Shown: positions 38,423 to 49,057, counted from the first letter of the stretch. The stretch is 64,000 bases of DNA from Sinorhizobium medicae (GCF_007827695.1 NZ_VITA01000013.1:1-64000); one strand, 5' to 3'. The notes: a model not told the origin generated them from the letters alone. Translations and numbers: made by a program.

Positions 38423-38538
38423 CGGCAGCGGACGGAGAGGTTTTTACACCCTTCGTTCTCGCGGTGACGGCACGGCTCCTTGAAACGACCGAGATATTGG
38501 TGGACCCACTCTTGTTGCAGGACACAACCACATCGCGG

Positions 38539-40050
38539 ATGAAGCCCGCCATCGCGCTTGAGGGCATATCGAAGTCCTTTCCGGGCGTGCGCGCGCTTTC
38601 CGATGTCTCACTCGCGCTCTATCCGGGCTCGGTGACGGCGCTCGTCGGCGAGAACGGCGCCGGCAAGTCGACCCTCGTGAAGATACTGACCGGCATTTAT
38701 CAACCCGATGCGGGCGCAATCCGGCTCGCTGACAGGGAGACGACATTTCCGACAGCCCTTGCCGCGTCCCGCGCCGGCGTGACCGCGATCCACCAGGAGA
38801 CGGTCCTCTTCGACGAGCTCTCCGTCGCGGAGAATATTTTCCTCGGTCATGCTCCGCGCAATCGCTTCGGCCTCATCGACTGGAAGAAGCTCAACGCCGA
38901 CGCCAAGACCCTGTTGAACCGGGCAGGCGCCGATTTCGACCCGACGATCCGCCTCCGCGACCTCGGCATCGCCAAGAAGCACCTGGTCGCGATCGCCCGG
39001 GCGCTCTCGGTCGATGCGCGCGTCGTCATCATGGACGAGCCGACGGCCGCTCTGTCGCACAAGGAAATTCACGAGCTCTACGCGCTGATCGAACGGCTCA
39101 AGGCCAACGGCAAGGCCATCCTCTTCATCAGTCACAAATTCGATGAGATCTTCCGCATCGCCGACCGCTACACCGTCTTCCGCGACGGAGCGATGATCGG
39201 CGAAGGGCTGATCGCCGATGTCAGCCAGGACGATCTCGTCCGCATGATGGTCGGCCGCGCGGTCGGCTCCGTGTACCCGAAGAAGGAGGTGGCCATCGGT
39301 CAGCCGGTGCTTACCGTTTCCGGTTATCGCCACCCGACCGAATTCGAGGACATCAACTTCGAGCTCAGGCGCGGCGAGATTCTCGGCTTCTATGGCCTCG
39401 TCGGCGCGGGACGTTCGGAGTTCATGCAGTCGCTGATCGGCATCACCCGGCCGTCGGCCGGTGCGGTCAAGCTCGATGGGGAGGTGCTGGTTATCCGCAG
39501 CCCGGCGGAGGCGATCCGCGCCGGCATCGTCTATGTGCCGGAAGAGCGCGGGCGGCAGGGGGCGATCATCGGCATGCCGATCTTTCAGAACATCACGCTG
39601 CCATCGCTCTCGCAGACCTCGCGTTCGGGGTTCCTGAGGCTCGCCCAGGAATTCGCCTTGGCACGCGAATATACCTCGCGTCTCGACCTGCGCGCCGCCT
39701 CGCTCGATCAGGATGTCGGCACGCTGTCCGGTGGAAACCAGCAGAAGGTGGTGATCGCCAAGTGGCTCGCCACCCGGCCGAAGGTCATCATCCTCGACGA
39801 GCCGACCAAAGGCATAGACATCGGATCCAAGGCTGCCGTCCATGCCTTCATGAGCGAACTCGCCGCCCAGGGCCTGAGCGTCATCATGGTATCCTCGGAA
39901 ATCCCGGAGATCATGGGAATGTCCGACCGCGTCATCGTCATGCGCGAGGGCCGCGTCGCCGGAAGGTTCGAACGATCGGAACTGACTGCCGAGAAGCTGG
40001 TGCGGGCTGCCGCGGGCATCGAAACGCAAGCCGGCGGGGGAGCAGCATGA
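38539..40050 (+). CDS. rhaT: RhaT, sugar ABC transporter ATPase with two nucleotide-binding domains
   Basis: A sugar-type ATPase of about 503 residues with two cassettes. The first has Walker A GENGAGKST and Walker B VVIMDEPTAALS. The second has the degenerate A site GLVGAGRSE, signature LSGGNQQKV and IILDEPTKGIDIG, as in RbsA/MglA. It powers rhamnose uptake with RhaP and RhaQ. The frame is open upstream with GTG at 38500 and 38464; ATG at 38539 is the conservative start and the true one is unsettled. The stop overlaps rhaP as ATGA. Confidence 0.88.
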   Translation: MKPAIALEGISKSFPGVRALSDVSLALYPGSVTALVGENGAGKSTLVKILTGIYQPDAGAIRLADRETTFPTALAASRAGVTAIHQETVLFDELSVAENIFLGHAPRNRFGLIDWKKLNADAKTLLNRAGADFDPTIRLRDLGIAKKHLVAIARALSVDARVVIMDEPTAALSHKEIHELYALIERLKANGKAILFISHKFDEIFRIADRYTVFRDGAMIGEGLIADVSQDDLVRMMVGRAVGSVYPKKEVAIGQPVLTVSGYRHPTEFEDINFELRRGEILGFYGLVGAGRSEFMQSLIGITRPSAGAVKLDGEVLVIRSPAEAIRAGIVYVPEERGRQGAIIGMPIFQNITLPSLSQTSRSGFLRLAQEFALAREYTSRLDLRAASLDQDVGTLSGGNQQKVVIAKWLATRPKVIILDEPTKGIDIGSKAAVHAFMSELAAQGLSVIMVSSEIPEIMGMSDRVIVMREGRVAGRFERSELTAEKLVRAAAGIETQAGGGAA

Positions 40051-41027
40051 TGGCCAAGCTCCTCAAGAACCGTGAAATCCTGCTCGTCGTTGCGATTGCG
40101 GTGCTGCTCGCTATCATCGCCTTGCGCTTCCCGGCTTTCGTGGCGCCGTCCAATCTCGCGCGCGTCTATAACGACACCTCGATCCTCGTCATCCTGGCGC
40201 TTGGACAGATGGCGGTTATTCTTACCCGCTGCATCGACCTGTCGATGGCGGCCAACCTCGCGCTCTGCGGCATGGTGGCAGCCATGCTGAACAATTTCTT
40301 CCCCGGCCTGCCGATCCCACTCATCATTTTTGCCGCCATGGCGCTGGGCGGGTTCCTCGGCGCGATCAACGGTACGCTGGTCTGGAAGCTCAACATTCCG
40401 CCGATCGTCGTGACCCTAGGGACTTTGACGATCTACCGCGGTCTCATCTTCGTTTTGACGAACGGCAAATGGATCAATGCGCATGAGATGAGCGACCCCT
40501 TCAAGGCGCTGCCGCGGCTGGTCGTCGCCGGCATGCCGGTGCTTTCCTGGCTCTCCTTCCTCATGATAGCGCTGATGTTCCTGGTCATCGGACGTACGCC
40601 GCTCGGCCGCGCCTTCTATGCCGTCGGGGGCAATCCGCATGCGGCCGTCTACACCGGCATCGATGTCGGCCGGACGCGCTTCTTCGCCTATTGTCTCTCG
40701 GGTACGCTTGCGGGCCTGTCAGGTTATCTCTGGGTATCGCGTTATGCCGTCGCCTATGTGGACATCGCCGCCGGATTCGAGCTCGACATCATCGCGGCCT
40801 GCGTCATCGGCGGCATTTCGATTGCCGGCGGCATCGGCTCCGTGGCTGGTGCGGTGCTCGGAGCACTCTTCCTCGGCGTGATCAAGAACGCGCTGCCGGT
40901 CATCGATATCTCGCCCTTCGCGCAGTTGGCGATATCCGGAACGGTCATCATCATCGCGGTTGCCGTCAATGCCCGCGCCGAGCGGCGCAAGGGCAGGGTC
41001 ATTCTCAAGAAAGCGGAGGCGGTCTGA
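40047..41027 (+). CDS. rhaP: RhaP, rhamnose ABC transporter permease
   Basis: A 326-residue permease of the ribose/xylose-type family with about eight to ten hydrophobic segments, for example ILLVVAIAVLLAIIALRFP at the start and GSVAGAVLGALFLGVIKNALP near the end. The cytoplasmic coupling region is GRAFYAVGGNPHAAVYTGI. ATG at 40047 overlaps the rhaT stop; its own stop overlaps rhaQ by one base. Confidence 0.92.
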   Translation: MMAKLLKNREILLVVAIAVLLAIIALRFPAFVAPSNLARVYNDTSILVILALGQMAVILTRCIDLSMAANLALCGMVAAMLNNFFPGLPIPLIIFAAMALGGFLGAINGTLVWKLNIPPIVVTLGTLTIYRGLIFVLTNGKWINAHEMSDPFKALPRLVVAGMPVLSWLSFLMIALMFLVIGRTPLGRAFYAVGGNPHAAVYTGIDVGRTRFFAYCLSGTLAGLSGYLWVSRYAVAYVDIAAGFELDIIAACVIGGISIAGGIGSVAGAVLGALFLGVIKNALPVIDISPFAQLAISGTVIIIAVAVNARAERRKGRVILKKAEAV

Positions 41028-42031
41028 TGGCTGACGCGCAAATCTCTCCCCGCAACATTCCCGACCGACTGGAGGGGCGCGGCGCTCGCCTCCTGAAGAG
41101 CTGGGAAGCGCTGCTCGTGGTGGTCGCCGCCGTGATCTTCCTCGGCAATTCGCTGGCGTCGCCTTATTTCCTCGATCCTTGGAACCTCTCGGACGCCACG
41201 TTCAACTTCACCGAAAAGGCGATGATCGCCTTTGCCATGGCACTGGTGATCATCTCCGGCGAGATCGACCTGTCGGTTGCGTCCATCATTGCGCTCGCCT
41301 CGACCGCCATGGGTTACGCCGTGCAGTTCGGTTTCGACACCCCGGCGCTCGTCGCGATCGGGCTCGGCGTCGGTCTCCTCTGCGGCCTCGTCAATGGAGT
41401 GCTGATCACCGGTCTTGACCTTCCGTCCATCGTGGTGACGATCGGCACCATGAGCCTGTTTCGCGGGCTCTCCTTTGTCGTCCTCGGCGATCAGGCCTTT
41501 ACCGGTTATCCCGAAAGCTTCGCCTGGTTCGGCCAGGGCTACGTCTGGTGGGTCTTCTCCTTCGAATTCACTCTCTTCGTCGTACTCGCCGTCATTTATG
41601 GAGTTCTTCTCCACAGAACGAATTTCGGTCGCGCCGTCTATGCCATCGGCAACAATCAGACGGCCGCGCTCTTCTCCGGCGTGCGCGTGCCCCGGGTCAA
41701 ATTCACGCTCTTCCTGTTGACGGGCCTGCTGGCCGGGCTCGCCTCGGTCTGCCTCACCTCGCGGCTCGGCTCTACACGCCCATCGATCGCGCTCGGCTGG
41801 GAACTCGAGGTCGTGACCATGGTGGTGCTTGGAGGCGTCAGCATTCTCGGCGGCTCCGGCACGATACCCGGTATCGTGTTGGCGGCGCTGATCATGGGCA
41901 TGGTCACCTTCGGCTTCGGCCTTTTGAACGTGCCCGGCATCGTCATGTCGATCTTCATCGGCCTGCTCCTGATCTCGGTCATCGCGCTGCCGATCCTCTG
42001 GCAGCGTGCCCGCCGCCGTCCTGTTCATTGA
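41027..42031 (+). CDS. rhaQ: RhaQ, rhamnose ABC transporter permease
   Basis: A 334-residue permease, partner of RhaP. It has the family coupling motif [19 protein letters not shown] and a C-terminal [18 protein letters not shown]. About eight hydrophobic segments follow a 25-residue polar start. Its ATG overlaps the rhaP stop (TGATG), and rhaU begins 10 bp after its own stop. Confidence 0.92.
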   Translation: MADAQISPRNIPDRLEGRGARLLKSWEALLVVVAAVIFLGNSLASPYFLDPWNLSDATFNFTEKAMIAFAMALVIISGEIDLSVASIIALASTAMGYAVQFGFDTPALVAIGLGVGLLCGLVNGVLITGLDLPSIVVTIGTMSLFRGLSFVVLGDQAFTGYPESFAWFGQGYVWWVFSFEFTLFVVLAVIYGVLLHRTNFGRAVYAIGNNQTAALFSGVRVPRVKFTLFLLTGLLAGLASVCLTSRLGSTRPSIALGWELEVVTMVVLGGVSILGGSGTIPGIVLAALIMGMVTFGFGLLNVPGIVMSIFIGLLLISVIALPILWQRARRRPVH

Positions 42032-42041
42032 GGTGGAAGTC

Positions 42042-42356
42042 ATGGAAAAATACGCCTTCCGCATGCGACTCCATCCCGGCAAGGCCGCCGAATACCAGGC
42101 GCGTCACGACGCGATCCGGCCGGAGCTGGTGGCGCTTCTGAAGGACGCCGGGATTTCCGATTATTCGATCCACCTCGATGAGGAGAACGATCTGCTCTTC
42201 GGTGTGCTCTGGCGGTCCGACGATCACAAGATGGCCGATCTTCCTTCGCACCCGGTGATGCGGAAATGGTGGGCGCATATGGCCGATATCATGGAGACGC
42301 ATGCCGACAACGAGCCGGTCGCCGCACCGCTCAAGACGGTCTTTCATCTGAGATGA
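42042..42356 (+). CDS. rhaU: RhaU, L-rhamnose mutarotase
   Basis: A 104-residue ferredoxin-like protein of the RhaM/RhaU family that interconverts alpha and beta L-rhamnose. Family marks are [31 protein letters not shown], and [12 protein letters not shown] with the typical WW pair. Its ATG at 42042 has GAGGTGGA upstream; its stop overlaps rhaK as ATGA. Confidence 0.94.
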   Translation: MEKYAFRMRLHPGKAAEYQARHDAIRPELVALLKDAGISDYSIHLDEENDLLFGVLWRSDDHKMADLPSHPVMRKWWAHMADIMETHADNEPVAAPLKTVFHLR

Positions 42357-43744
42357 CAATGAAGACTGTGGCCGTCATCGACATCGGAAAGACGAATGCC
42401 AAGATCGCCTTGGTCGAACTCGAGCGCTTCGAGGAGATTGCCGTGCGGAAGGCGGGCAATGGCGTCAAAGATGACGGACCTTACCCGCATTTCGACACCG
42501 AGCGTCTTTGGCGCTTCATTCTCGACAGCCTCGCGGCGCTCAACCGTGAGCACCCGATCGACGCGATTTCGGTCACCACCCACGGCGCGACCGCCGTGTT
42601 GCTCGACAGTTCCGGTGCGCTCGCTTTGCCCGTTCTGGACTATGAATTCGCCGGCCCAGATGCGCTCGCGGACGAATATGACAAGGTGCGCCCCCGTTTC
42701 TCCGAAACCGGCTCGGCGCGCCTGCCTATGGGGCTTAATGTCGGCGCTCAGCTCTTCTGGCAGCAGCGCATGTTTCCAGATCATTTCGCCCGCGTCGCCA
42801 CGATACTCACCTATGCGCAATACTGGTCCTACCGGCTGACAGGCATCAGGGCCAATGAGCTGACGTCGCTCGGCTGCCACACCGATCTCTGGAACCCGGC
42901 GACGGCGGACTTTTCGTCGATGGTCGATCAGCAGGGCTGGCGCCCTGTCTTTGCGCCGGTCCGACGGGCGGGGGATGTGCTTGGTCCCGTGCTTCGGCAG
43001 GTTGCGGATGAAACAGGCCTGCCGCCGGAAACGCCCGTCCATTGCGGCATTCATGATTCCAACGCCTCGCTGCTGCCGCATCTGATCACGCGCCAGGCGC
43101 CATTCTCTGTCGCCTCCACCGGGACCTGGATCGTCATGCTCGCAGTGGGCGCCAGACCCGTGAAACTCGACGAGCGGCGCGACACGCTGATCAATGTCAA
43201 CGCGCTTGGCGATCCGGTGCCTTCGGCCCGTTTCATGGGTGGCCGCGCCTTCTCCCTGCTCATCGGCGGCGATCCGCCGCCGGCATCGCCCGAGGCCGAA
43301 GCGAGCGTCCTGGAGAACGGGCATATGCTGCTGCCGTCGTTGCCTGGGGGATCGGGGCCTTTTCCGACTTCGAGCCCGCGTTGGACGACCGACGAAGACA
43401 GGCTCACGCCTGCCGAAAGGCTTGCGGCCGTGTCCTTTCATCTCGCTCTGATGACGGCGACCTGTCTCGACCTGATCGGTGCAAGGGGCGAAATCCTCGT
43501 CGAGGGACCGTTTGCTTCCAACGAGGCCTATTTGCGGATGCTCGCCGCGGCTACCGGCCGGCCTGTCCTTGCAAACAGGCTGAACAGCACCGGAACGAGC
43601 CTCGGCGCCGCGTGCCTCGTCGCGGGTGCCCACGTAAGAACGGGGGCCGAGCCGGTCGCGCTGCAGATGCCGGTCGCCTATGCCGGCTATGCCGATTTAT
43701 GGCGCCGGCTCACGGCTGCGCATGTGCAGGCTGGTTCGCAGTAG
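42353..43744 (+). CDS. rhaK: RhaK, FGGY-family rhamnulose kinase
   Basis: A 463-residue sugar kinase with an N-terminal phosphate loop ([17 protein letters not shown]), [13 protein letters not shown] substrate loop ([14 protein letters not shown]) and the second ATPase half ([25 protein letters not shown]). It should phosphorylate L-rhamnulose. In R. leguminosarum RhaK is known to be needed for rhamnose transport as well as catabolism. ATG at 42353 overlaps the rhaU stop. It is the last gene of the rightward rha operon. Confidence 0.92.
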   Translation: MTMKTVAVIDIGKTNAKIALVELERFEEIAVRKAGNGVKDDGPYPHFDTERLWRFILDSLAALNREHPIDAISVTTHGATAVLLDSSGALALPVLDYEFAGPDALADEYDKVRPRFSETGSARLPMGLNVGAQLFWQQRMFPDHFARVATILTYAQYWSYRLTGIRANELTSLGCHTDLWNPATADFSSMVDQQGWRPVFAPVRRAGDVLGPVLRQVADETGLPPETPVHCGIHDSNASLLPHLITRQAPFSVASTGTWIVMLAVGARPVKLDERRDTLINVNALGDPVPSARFMGGRAFSLLIGGDPPPASPEAEASVLENGHMLLPSLPGGSGPFPTSSPRWTTDEDRLTPAERLAAVSFHLALMTATCLDLIGARGEILVEGPFASNEAYLRMLAAATGRPVLANRLNSTGTSLGAACLVAGAHVRTGAEPVALQMPVAYAGYADLWRRLTAAHVQAGSQ

Positions 43745-44471
43745 GTCGGTTCACAGGGATGAAGAAGAAGGACCGCGCAGGTTCTCAGAAGACGGATGTT
43801 CTGCTCGCTATCCGGCTCTGATCCAGATTGACGACGATCGAGATCGCCGTCATGGCGAGCGTTGCGGTGATGATGGCGCCTATTCCAAGAACAATCATTG
43901 TTCGCGTCCCGTGGCGCTTCGTCATGATGCGCCTGTGCCTGAAGATGCTACTCAACGCGTATTTCGCGCCATTCCCTGCATGCTTGATCCCCGACCGATC
44001 CAGAAACATGCAGCACCTCAAATGCTGGAGTGACCCCGCGCGTTAGGACGCACGGCGCACTATGCTTCGATACTGGACGCCGGTTAGATCCACAATCCCT
44101 GAACAATCATCATTGAAAACCTGTGGCTGCACTCGGCAAAAACGTTGTATCGTCAGCGTCCGATACCGCCACGGTTGAATTTTAGCGATACCGGTTAAGA
44201 GCCATGTGCCGTTAACCTTCAGGCAAGGAATTAACCATAAACATGGTCCAACACGGCGGAATGGGAAGCCTCGGCTTCTCCTCAAGGCATGATGCCGCAC
44301 CGCCGTACCGGTCTAGGTCCGGTATCCATTTTCACTGAAATCACTGTGGACGAACGATGGCGGGCGCTTCGGAGCGCGCTGTTCTCATCGCTTGCGTGTG
44401 ACCGGCCGCCGGCTGCGATCCTCTTCCCGGGACGATTTCTATCAGGCGCGCGTCAATAGCCGGGGACCAGC
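43745..44471. promoter_or_regulatory. Long gap upstream of the chemotaxis operon
   Basis: About 727 bp between rhaK and icpA. Its only possible gene is a weak 46-codon ORF. It must contain the promoter of the che operon. A perfect dyad TACCGG (44306-44311)/CCGGTA (44319-44324) with a 7-base spacer lies about 150 bases before the icpA GTG, and TTAACC occurs twice near 44210-44236. No promoter consensus was assigned. Confidence 0.4.
43785..43925 (-). CDS. Possible 46-residue membrane peptide
   Basis: From ATG at 43925 the frame encodes MTKRHGTRTM, then one hydrophobic helix (IVLGIGAIITATLAMTAISIVV) and a polar tail. The ribosome site is weak (AGG only). It is supported mainly by the membrane helix and a basic N-terminus, so it is tentative. 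Confidence 0.35.
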   Translation of the reverse strand: MTKRHGTRTMIVLGIGAIITATLAMTAISIVVNLDQSRIASRTSVF

Positions 44472-46070
44472 GTGAAACAGGAAGCGTCAGAACAGGCGAG
44501 AAGGGGTCAGGCGGCCAGTCTGCTGGAACGCTTGCGCTTTGCCGGTCTCGACGAAGATGCCTGCGCGCTGCTTCGCGATCACCGGCAGGCTCTTTCGCCA
44601 CGCATCGAGCTTGCGCTGCGTGCACTCTCGCACCGCCTGCAGACCCATCCCGACGCGGCGCGTCATTTCGACAGCGACCGACAGGTCGACCGTCTTCACG
44701 ATCTGCAATCATCGCACTGGAATGTGCTCACGGACGCCCGTTTCGACGGCCTTTATGCCGAGCGAGTGAAGGTGCTTGCCGACACCGAGAGCCGCATGGG
44801 TCTCGACCCGCGCTGGCAGATTGCAAGCCACGCCGTCGTGCTCGAGCACCTGATCATGGGCGCGATCGAGGACGCCTGGCCGAAATCGATCATCTCCCTC
44901 GGCAAAGCTCGCAAGAAGGAACTGCGCGACCTGGTCGCTGCGCTCGTGCGCACCGCATTCGTCGATACCGAAATTGCGGTCTCCCTCCGCTTCAACGCGT
45001 TGCGCCAGCAGCACCAGCGGCAGCTTTCCCAGAGCCGGCGGGACGGCGAAGCCGAGCTGCAGGCGCTCTTCGCGGATTTCCTGAATGCTCTCGCGGAGGG
45101 CGACCTAACCGCGCGGCTTCCCGAGGATGCGCCGGAAACCTACATGCCCATCGTCGCGGGCCTCAACACGGCACTGGGCGAGATCAGGAATGCGCTGGTC
45201 GCGGCGGATGAACGCGCCGCGGCGGCCGAGGCCATCGTCTCGGATCTGCGCGGCAGCGCCGCCGATTTATCGAGCAAAGCCGGGGCAGAGGTGAAAACGC
45301 TCGATCAGCATCTCGCGACCCTCGTCAGCGCGACCGAGCGTATTCGCTCCGGTTCGATCCGTATCGGCGCCACCGAGGCCAAGGCAAGCGAGACCCGCAT
45401 TGCGGTGGAGCGCAGCGGCGAGATCGCCGGCCAGGCGATCTCTGCCATGGCGGACATCGAAGCGTCTGCCGAAAAAATCGGGCAGATCATCGGCGTCATC
45501 GACGAGATCGCCTTCCAGACCAACCTCCTGGCTCTCAATGCGGGCATCGAAGCGGCCCGGGCAGGCGAAAGCGGTCGCGGTTTCGCGGTTGTCGCACAGG
45601 AGGTGCGTGCGCTCGCGCAACGGTCCGGCGAAGCCGCGCGCGAGATCAAGCAGCTCGTGACAGGAACGAAAGGCCAGGTCGCGGCCGGCGTCGAGACCGT
45701 CGGACGGACCCAGCACGCCATCAGCAGCATCGCCGAACAGGTCATTTCCATAAACGAGGCCGTCACCGGCATCGCACGTGAGGCGGAATATCAGGTGAGG
45801 GATCTTTCCTCCGCAGCCTCGGAAATCGGCGCGGTCGCCGAGGCGATGAACCGAAGCACCGCACTCGCGGAGGTGGCACTGGCGTCCTCCGGCGACCTTC
45901 ACGACGTCATTATGGAACTGGGCGAGACCGTCCGTCGCTTCCATCTCGAGCGTGAGGCGAGATCGGGCGCGCGCTTCTTACCGTCAAGAGTAGAGGCGAC
46001 CGACGACCAAAACGAAATGCCGTTCGGCGAGGCCGCGTCCGAACGGCACTTCGCCGGATGGCGACGTTAG
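44472..46070 (+). CDS. icpA: IcpA, cytoplasmic chemoreceptor with protoglobin-like domain
   Basis: A 532-residue soluble methyl-accepting-type receptor with no membrane helix. Residues ~20-175 match a protoglobin/HemAT-type sensor ([27 protein letters not shown]). Residues ~205-250 are HAMP-like and ~250-500 form the signalling coiled coil, with hairpin tip [20 protein letters not shown]. The usual proximal heme histidine position holds E106, so heme binding is doubtful. IcpA is known in S. meliloti as a cytosolic receptor encoded first in the che operon. GTG start at 44472 has GGGGA upstream. Confidence 0.9.
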   Translation: MKQEASEQARRGQAASLLERLRFAGLDEDACALLRDHRQALSPRIELALRALSHRLQTHPDAARHFDSDRQVDRLHDLQSSHWNVLTDARFDGLYAERVKVLADTESRMGLDPRWQIASHAVVLEHLIMGAIEDAWPKSIISLGKARKKELRDLVAALVRTAFVDTEIAVSLRFNALRQQHQRQLSQSRRDGEAELQALFADFLNALAEGDLTARLPEDAPETYMPIVAGLNTALGEIRNALVAADERAAAAEAIVSDLRGSAADLSSKAGAEVKTLDQHLATLVSATERIRSGSIRIGATEAKASETRIAVERSGEIAGQAISAMADIEASAEKIGQIIGVIDEIAFQTNLLALNAGIEAARAGESGRGFAVVAQEVRALAQRSGEAAREIKQLVTGTKGQVAAGVETVGRTQHAISSIAEQVISINEAVTGIAREAEYQVRDLSSAASEIGAVAEAMNRSTALAEVALASSGDLHDVIMELGETVRRFHLEREARSGARFLPSRVEATDDQNEMPFGEAASERHFAGWRR

Positions 46071-46095
46071 TGCACGCACTTGAAGCGAGGGAAAA

Positions 46096-46389
46096 ATGGC
46101 CAGCAGAAACACCGCAGGAAAAACACTGAAGCTCGCTCCGGTATTGGACCTGAACGAGGCAACGGTGCTGCATGAGAGGCTCCTCGCCCTGAAGGGCGGG
46201 GCGGTGACCATCGATGCGTCCGGTGTTGAGCGGGTAGGGGCACTTTGCGTTCAGGTCCTGATGGCGGCTGCAAAGAGCTGGGAAGAAGACCGCTTGTCTT
46301 TCACCTTTGCCGAGGCGTCGGACGCTTTCGTTAAAACGACACAGCTCATCGGGGCGGAGATCGGTCCCCTGATGGCAAAGGAGATTTGA
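46096..46389 (+). CDS. cheS: CheS, STAS-like CheA partner
   Basis: A 97-residue STAS-fold protein (VLDLNEATVLHERLLAL; VTIDASGVERVGALCVQVL). In S. meliloti CheS, a protein of this size encoded at this place, is known to bind CheA and speed removal of phosphate from CheY1, which acts as a phosphate sink. The serine usually phosphorylated in anti-sigma antagonists is not in the standard place (DASGVERVGA). ATG at 46096 follows GAGGG. Confidence 0.9.
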   Translation: MASRNTAGKTLKLAPVLDLNEATVLHERLLALKGGAVTIDASGVERVGALCVQVLMAAAKSWEEDRLSFTFAEASDAFVKTTQLIGAEIGPLMAKEI

Positions 46390-46392
46390 GCA

Positions 46393-46758
46393 ATGAAGAA
46401 GAGAGTTCTGACTGTCGACGACTCCCGGACGATCCGCAACATGCTTCTCGCCACCCTCAACAATGCGGGATTCGAAACGATCCAGGCGGAGGATGGCGTC
46501 GAGGGCCTCGAGAAGCTCGACACGGCCAACCCCGACGTCATCGTGACGGACATCAATATGCCGCGTCTCGACGGTTTCGGATTCATCGAGGGTGTGCGCA
46601 AGAACGACCGCTACCGTGCAGTGCCGATCCTCGTCCTGACGACCGAGAGCGATGCGGAAAAGAAGAACCGCGCGCGGCAGGCGGGTGCCACGGGCTGGAT
46701 CGTGAAACCGTTCGACCCGACCAAGCTGATCGATGCCATCGAGCGCGTAACGGCCTGA
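46393..46758 (+). CDS. cheY1: CheY1 response regulator (phosphate sink)
   Basis: A 121-residue single receiver domain: acidic pocket VDDSR, phospho-acceptor D53 (VTDINMP), the switch threonine in VLTTES and the lysine in VKPFD. In S. meliloti CheY1 is known to drain phosphate from CheY2 through CheA rather than act on the motor. AAGGAG lies 8 bases before the ATG. It is closer to classical CheY than cheY2 is. Confidence 0.93.
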   Translation: MKKRVLTVDDSRTIRNMLLATLNNAGFETIQAEDGVEGLEKLDTANPDVIVTDINMPRLDGFGFIEGVRKNDRYRAVPILVLTTESDAEKKNRARQAGATGWIVKPFDPTKLIDAIERVTA

Positions 46759-46777
46759 ATCCGGGGACAGCCATCCA

Positions 46778-49057
46778 ATGGATATGAACGAAATCAAAGA
46801 GATCTTCTTCCAGGAATGCGAGGAGCAACTCGCGGAACTGGAAACGGGTCTCCTAAAGCTCAATGACGGCGATCGCGACCCGGAAACGGTGAATGCCGTT
46901 TTCCGTGCGGTCCATTCCATCAAGGGTGGCGCCGGCGCTTTCGGGCTCGACGATCTCGTCTCCTTCGCGCATGTATTCGAAACGACGCTCGACTGCGTTC
47001 GATCCAACAGGCTGGAACCCACTCAGGACGTTCTGAAAGTCATGCTGAGATCGGCGGATGTGCTCGCCGATCTGACCAATGCCGCCCGCGACGGCGGCAG
47101 CGTCGACGGGGGGCGCAGCCGTCAGCTCATCAAGGAGCTCGAAGCGCTCGCCAATGGCGAATTGCCGCAGGCCGCTACCGAGCCTGTGCCGAAGGCGGTC
47201 CCGTCCGCCGCTGCCCCCGTTGCTCCCGTCGTCAACGAGGAAGGCTTCCAGCCGGTTGCCTTCTCCTTCGACGATTTCGAAGCGGGCGACGAGCTGACCA
47301 TCGAGCCGGTCGCCTATGAGATCGTCTTCAAGCCCAAGTCCGACCTCTACGCCAAGGGCAATGATGCCACGCTGCTCCTGCGCGATCTGTCTCGGCTGGG
47401 CGAGATGAGCATCCATTGTGACATGGACGGCCTGCCGCCGCTGGATCGGCTGAATCCGGAGGAGGCCTACTTCTCCTGGAAGATTTCGCTCAGCACCGAC
47501 AAGGGCGAGGAAGCGATACGCTCGGTGTTCGAATTCGCGGAGTGGGATTGCGACCTCGAGGTCGCGGTCGCCGGCGGCTTGATCGGGATGGACGAGGAAC
47601 TGCCGATGCAGCCCGTACCCTTCGATCTGTCGATCCTCGATGAAGAAGCCCAGATGCCTGCCGGGGAAGAGGATCGGGCATATCCTCACGAGGGTGAGGC
47701 CCAAAATGCGACCATCCCGGCGGCAGAGACGGCGAGCAACGTGCTGCAAATGGCGCAGTCCGCGGCGCGTGTCTCCCCGGAAAATGTCAGGAATCCGACA
47801 TCGGCATCAACGGCGCAGAACATTGCCGCGCAACAGGCCGCTTCGGCCGCGACCCCGACCATTCGCGTCGATCTCGATCGTGTCGATCGTCTGATCAACC
47901 TTGTCGGCGAACTCGTCATCAACCAGGCGATGCTGTCTCAGAGCGTAATCGAGAACGATACCAACGGCACGTCGTCGATCAATATGGGGCTGGAGGAGCT
48001 GCAGCAGCTTACGCGCGAAATCCAGGATAGCGTCATGGCGATCCGCGCGCAGCCGGTAAAGCCGGTCTTCCAGCGCATGTCCCGCATTGTCCGCGAAATC
48101 GCCGACATGACCGGCAAATCCGTTCGTCTCATCACCGAGGGTGAAAACACGGAAGTCGACAAGACGGTCATCGACAAGCTCGCCGAGCCGCTCACGCACA
48201 TGATCCGCAACGCGGTCGATCACGGCCTGGAAACGCCCGATAAGCGCATTGCCGCGGGCAAGAGCCCCGAAGGCACCGTGCGGCTCACGGCCAAGCATCG
48301 CTCCGGACGCATCGTCATCGAGCTGGCAGACGACGGCGCCGGCATCAATCGCGAAAAGGTGCGCCAGAAGGCGATCGACAATGATCTCATTGCGGCCGAT
48401 GCAAACCTTTCCGACGAGGAGATCGATAACCTGATCTTCCATGCGGGTTTCTCCACGGCCGACAAGATATCGGATATTTCCGGCCGCGGCGTCGGCATGG
48501 ATGTCGTCAAGCGCTCCATCCAGGCGCTCGGCGGGCGCATCAACATTTCGTCGAGGCCCGGCCAGGGTTCGATCTTCACCATGAGCCTCCCGCTGACGCT
48601 CGCCGTACTCGACGGCATGGTGGTGACCGTCGCGAACCAGACGCTCGTCGTGCCCCTGACGGCAATTGTCGAGACGCTGCAGCCGGAAGCCTCCGCTATT
48701 CACAGCTTCGGCGCCAGTCAGCGCCTGATTGCGATCCGCGACTCCTTCTGCCCGCTCGTTGACGTGGGCCGCATCCTGAACTTCCGCGGAGCCCAGGCCA
48801 ATCCGGTCGAGGGTGTGGCACTTCTCGTCGAATCCGAGGGCGGCGGCCAGCGCGCGCTGATGGTCGATGCCATCCAGGGCCAGCGCCAAGTGGTGATCAA
48901 GAGCCTCGAAGCCAACTATACGCATGTGCCGGGCATTGCCGCAGCCACCATTCTCGGCGACGGACGCGTGGCGCTCATCCTTGATGTGGACGCCATCGTT
49001 GCTGCATCGCGCGGACAATCCTTGAGACCCGAAATGCCTCTTGCTGCTGCCGGATGA
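46778..49057 (+). CDS. cheA: CheA chemotaxis histidine kinase
   Basis: A 759-residue kinase. The Hpt domain carries the phosphorylated His at H46 (AVHSIKGGAGAFG). A linker with a P2-like region follows (about 160-300), then a dimerisation helix pair, the ATPase domain with HMIRNAVDHGLE (N box), DDGAGI (G1) and DISGRGVGMDVV (G2), and a C-terminal CheW-like domain. It passes phosphate to CheY1, CheY2 and CheB. Its stop overlaps cheW as ATGA. Confidence 0.96.
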   Translation: MDMNEIKEIFFQECEEQLAELETGLLKLNDGDRDPETVNAVFRAVHSIKGGAGAFGLDDLVSFAHVFETTLDCVRSNRLEPTQDVLKVMLRSADVLADLTNAARDGGSVDGGRSRQLIKELEALANGELPQAATEPVPKAVPSAAAPVAPVVNEEGFQPVAFSFDDFEAGDELTIEPVAYEIVFKPKSDLYAKGNDATLLLRDLSRLGEMSIHCDMDGLPPLDRLNPEEAYFSWKISLSTDKGEEAIRSVFEFAEWDCDLEVAVAGGLIGMDEELPMQPVPFDLSILDEEAQMPAGEEDRAYPHEGEAQNATIPAAETASNVLQMAQSAARVSPENVRNPTSASTAQNIAAQQAASAATPTIRVDLDRVDRLINLVGELVINQAMLSQSVIENDTNGTSSINMGLEELQQLTREIQDSVMAIRAQPVKPVFQRMSRIVREIADMTGKSVRLITEGENTEVDKTVIDKLAEPLTHMIRNAVDHGLETPDKRIAAGKSPEGTVRLTAKHRSGRIVIELADDGAGINREKVRQKAIDNDLIAADANLSDEEIDNLIFHAGFSTADKISDISGRGVGMDVVKRSIQALGGRINISSRPGQGSIFTMSLPLTLAVLDGMVVTVANQTLVVPLTAIVETLQPEASAIHSFGASQRLIAIRDSFCPLVDVGRILNFRGAQANPVEGVALLVESEGGGQRALMVDAIQGQRQVVIKSLEANYTHVPGIAAATILGDGRVALILDVDAIVAASRGQSLRPEMPLAAAG

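Noticed and set aside
38608-40029. 473-codon minus-strand ORF across rhaT
   Set aside because: Antisense of the two ABC cassettes; Asp/Arg-rich composition typical of a shadow frame.
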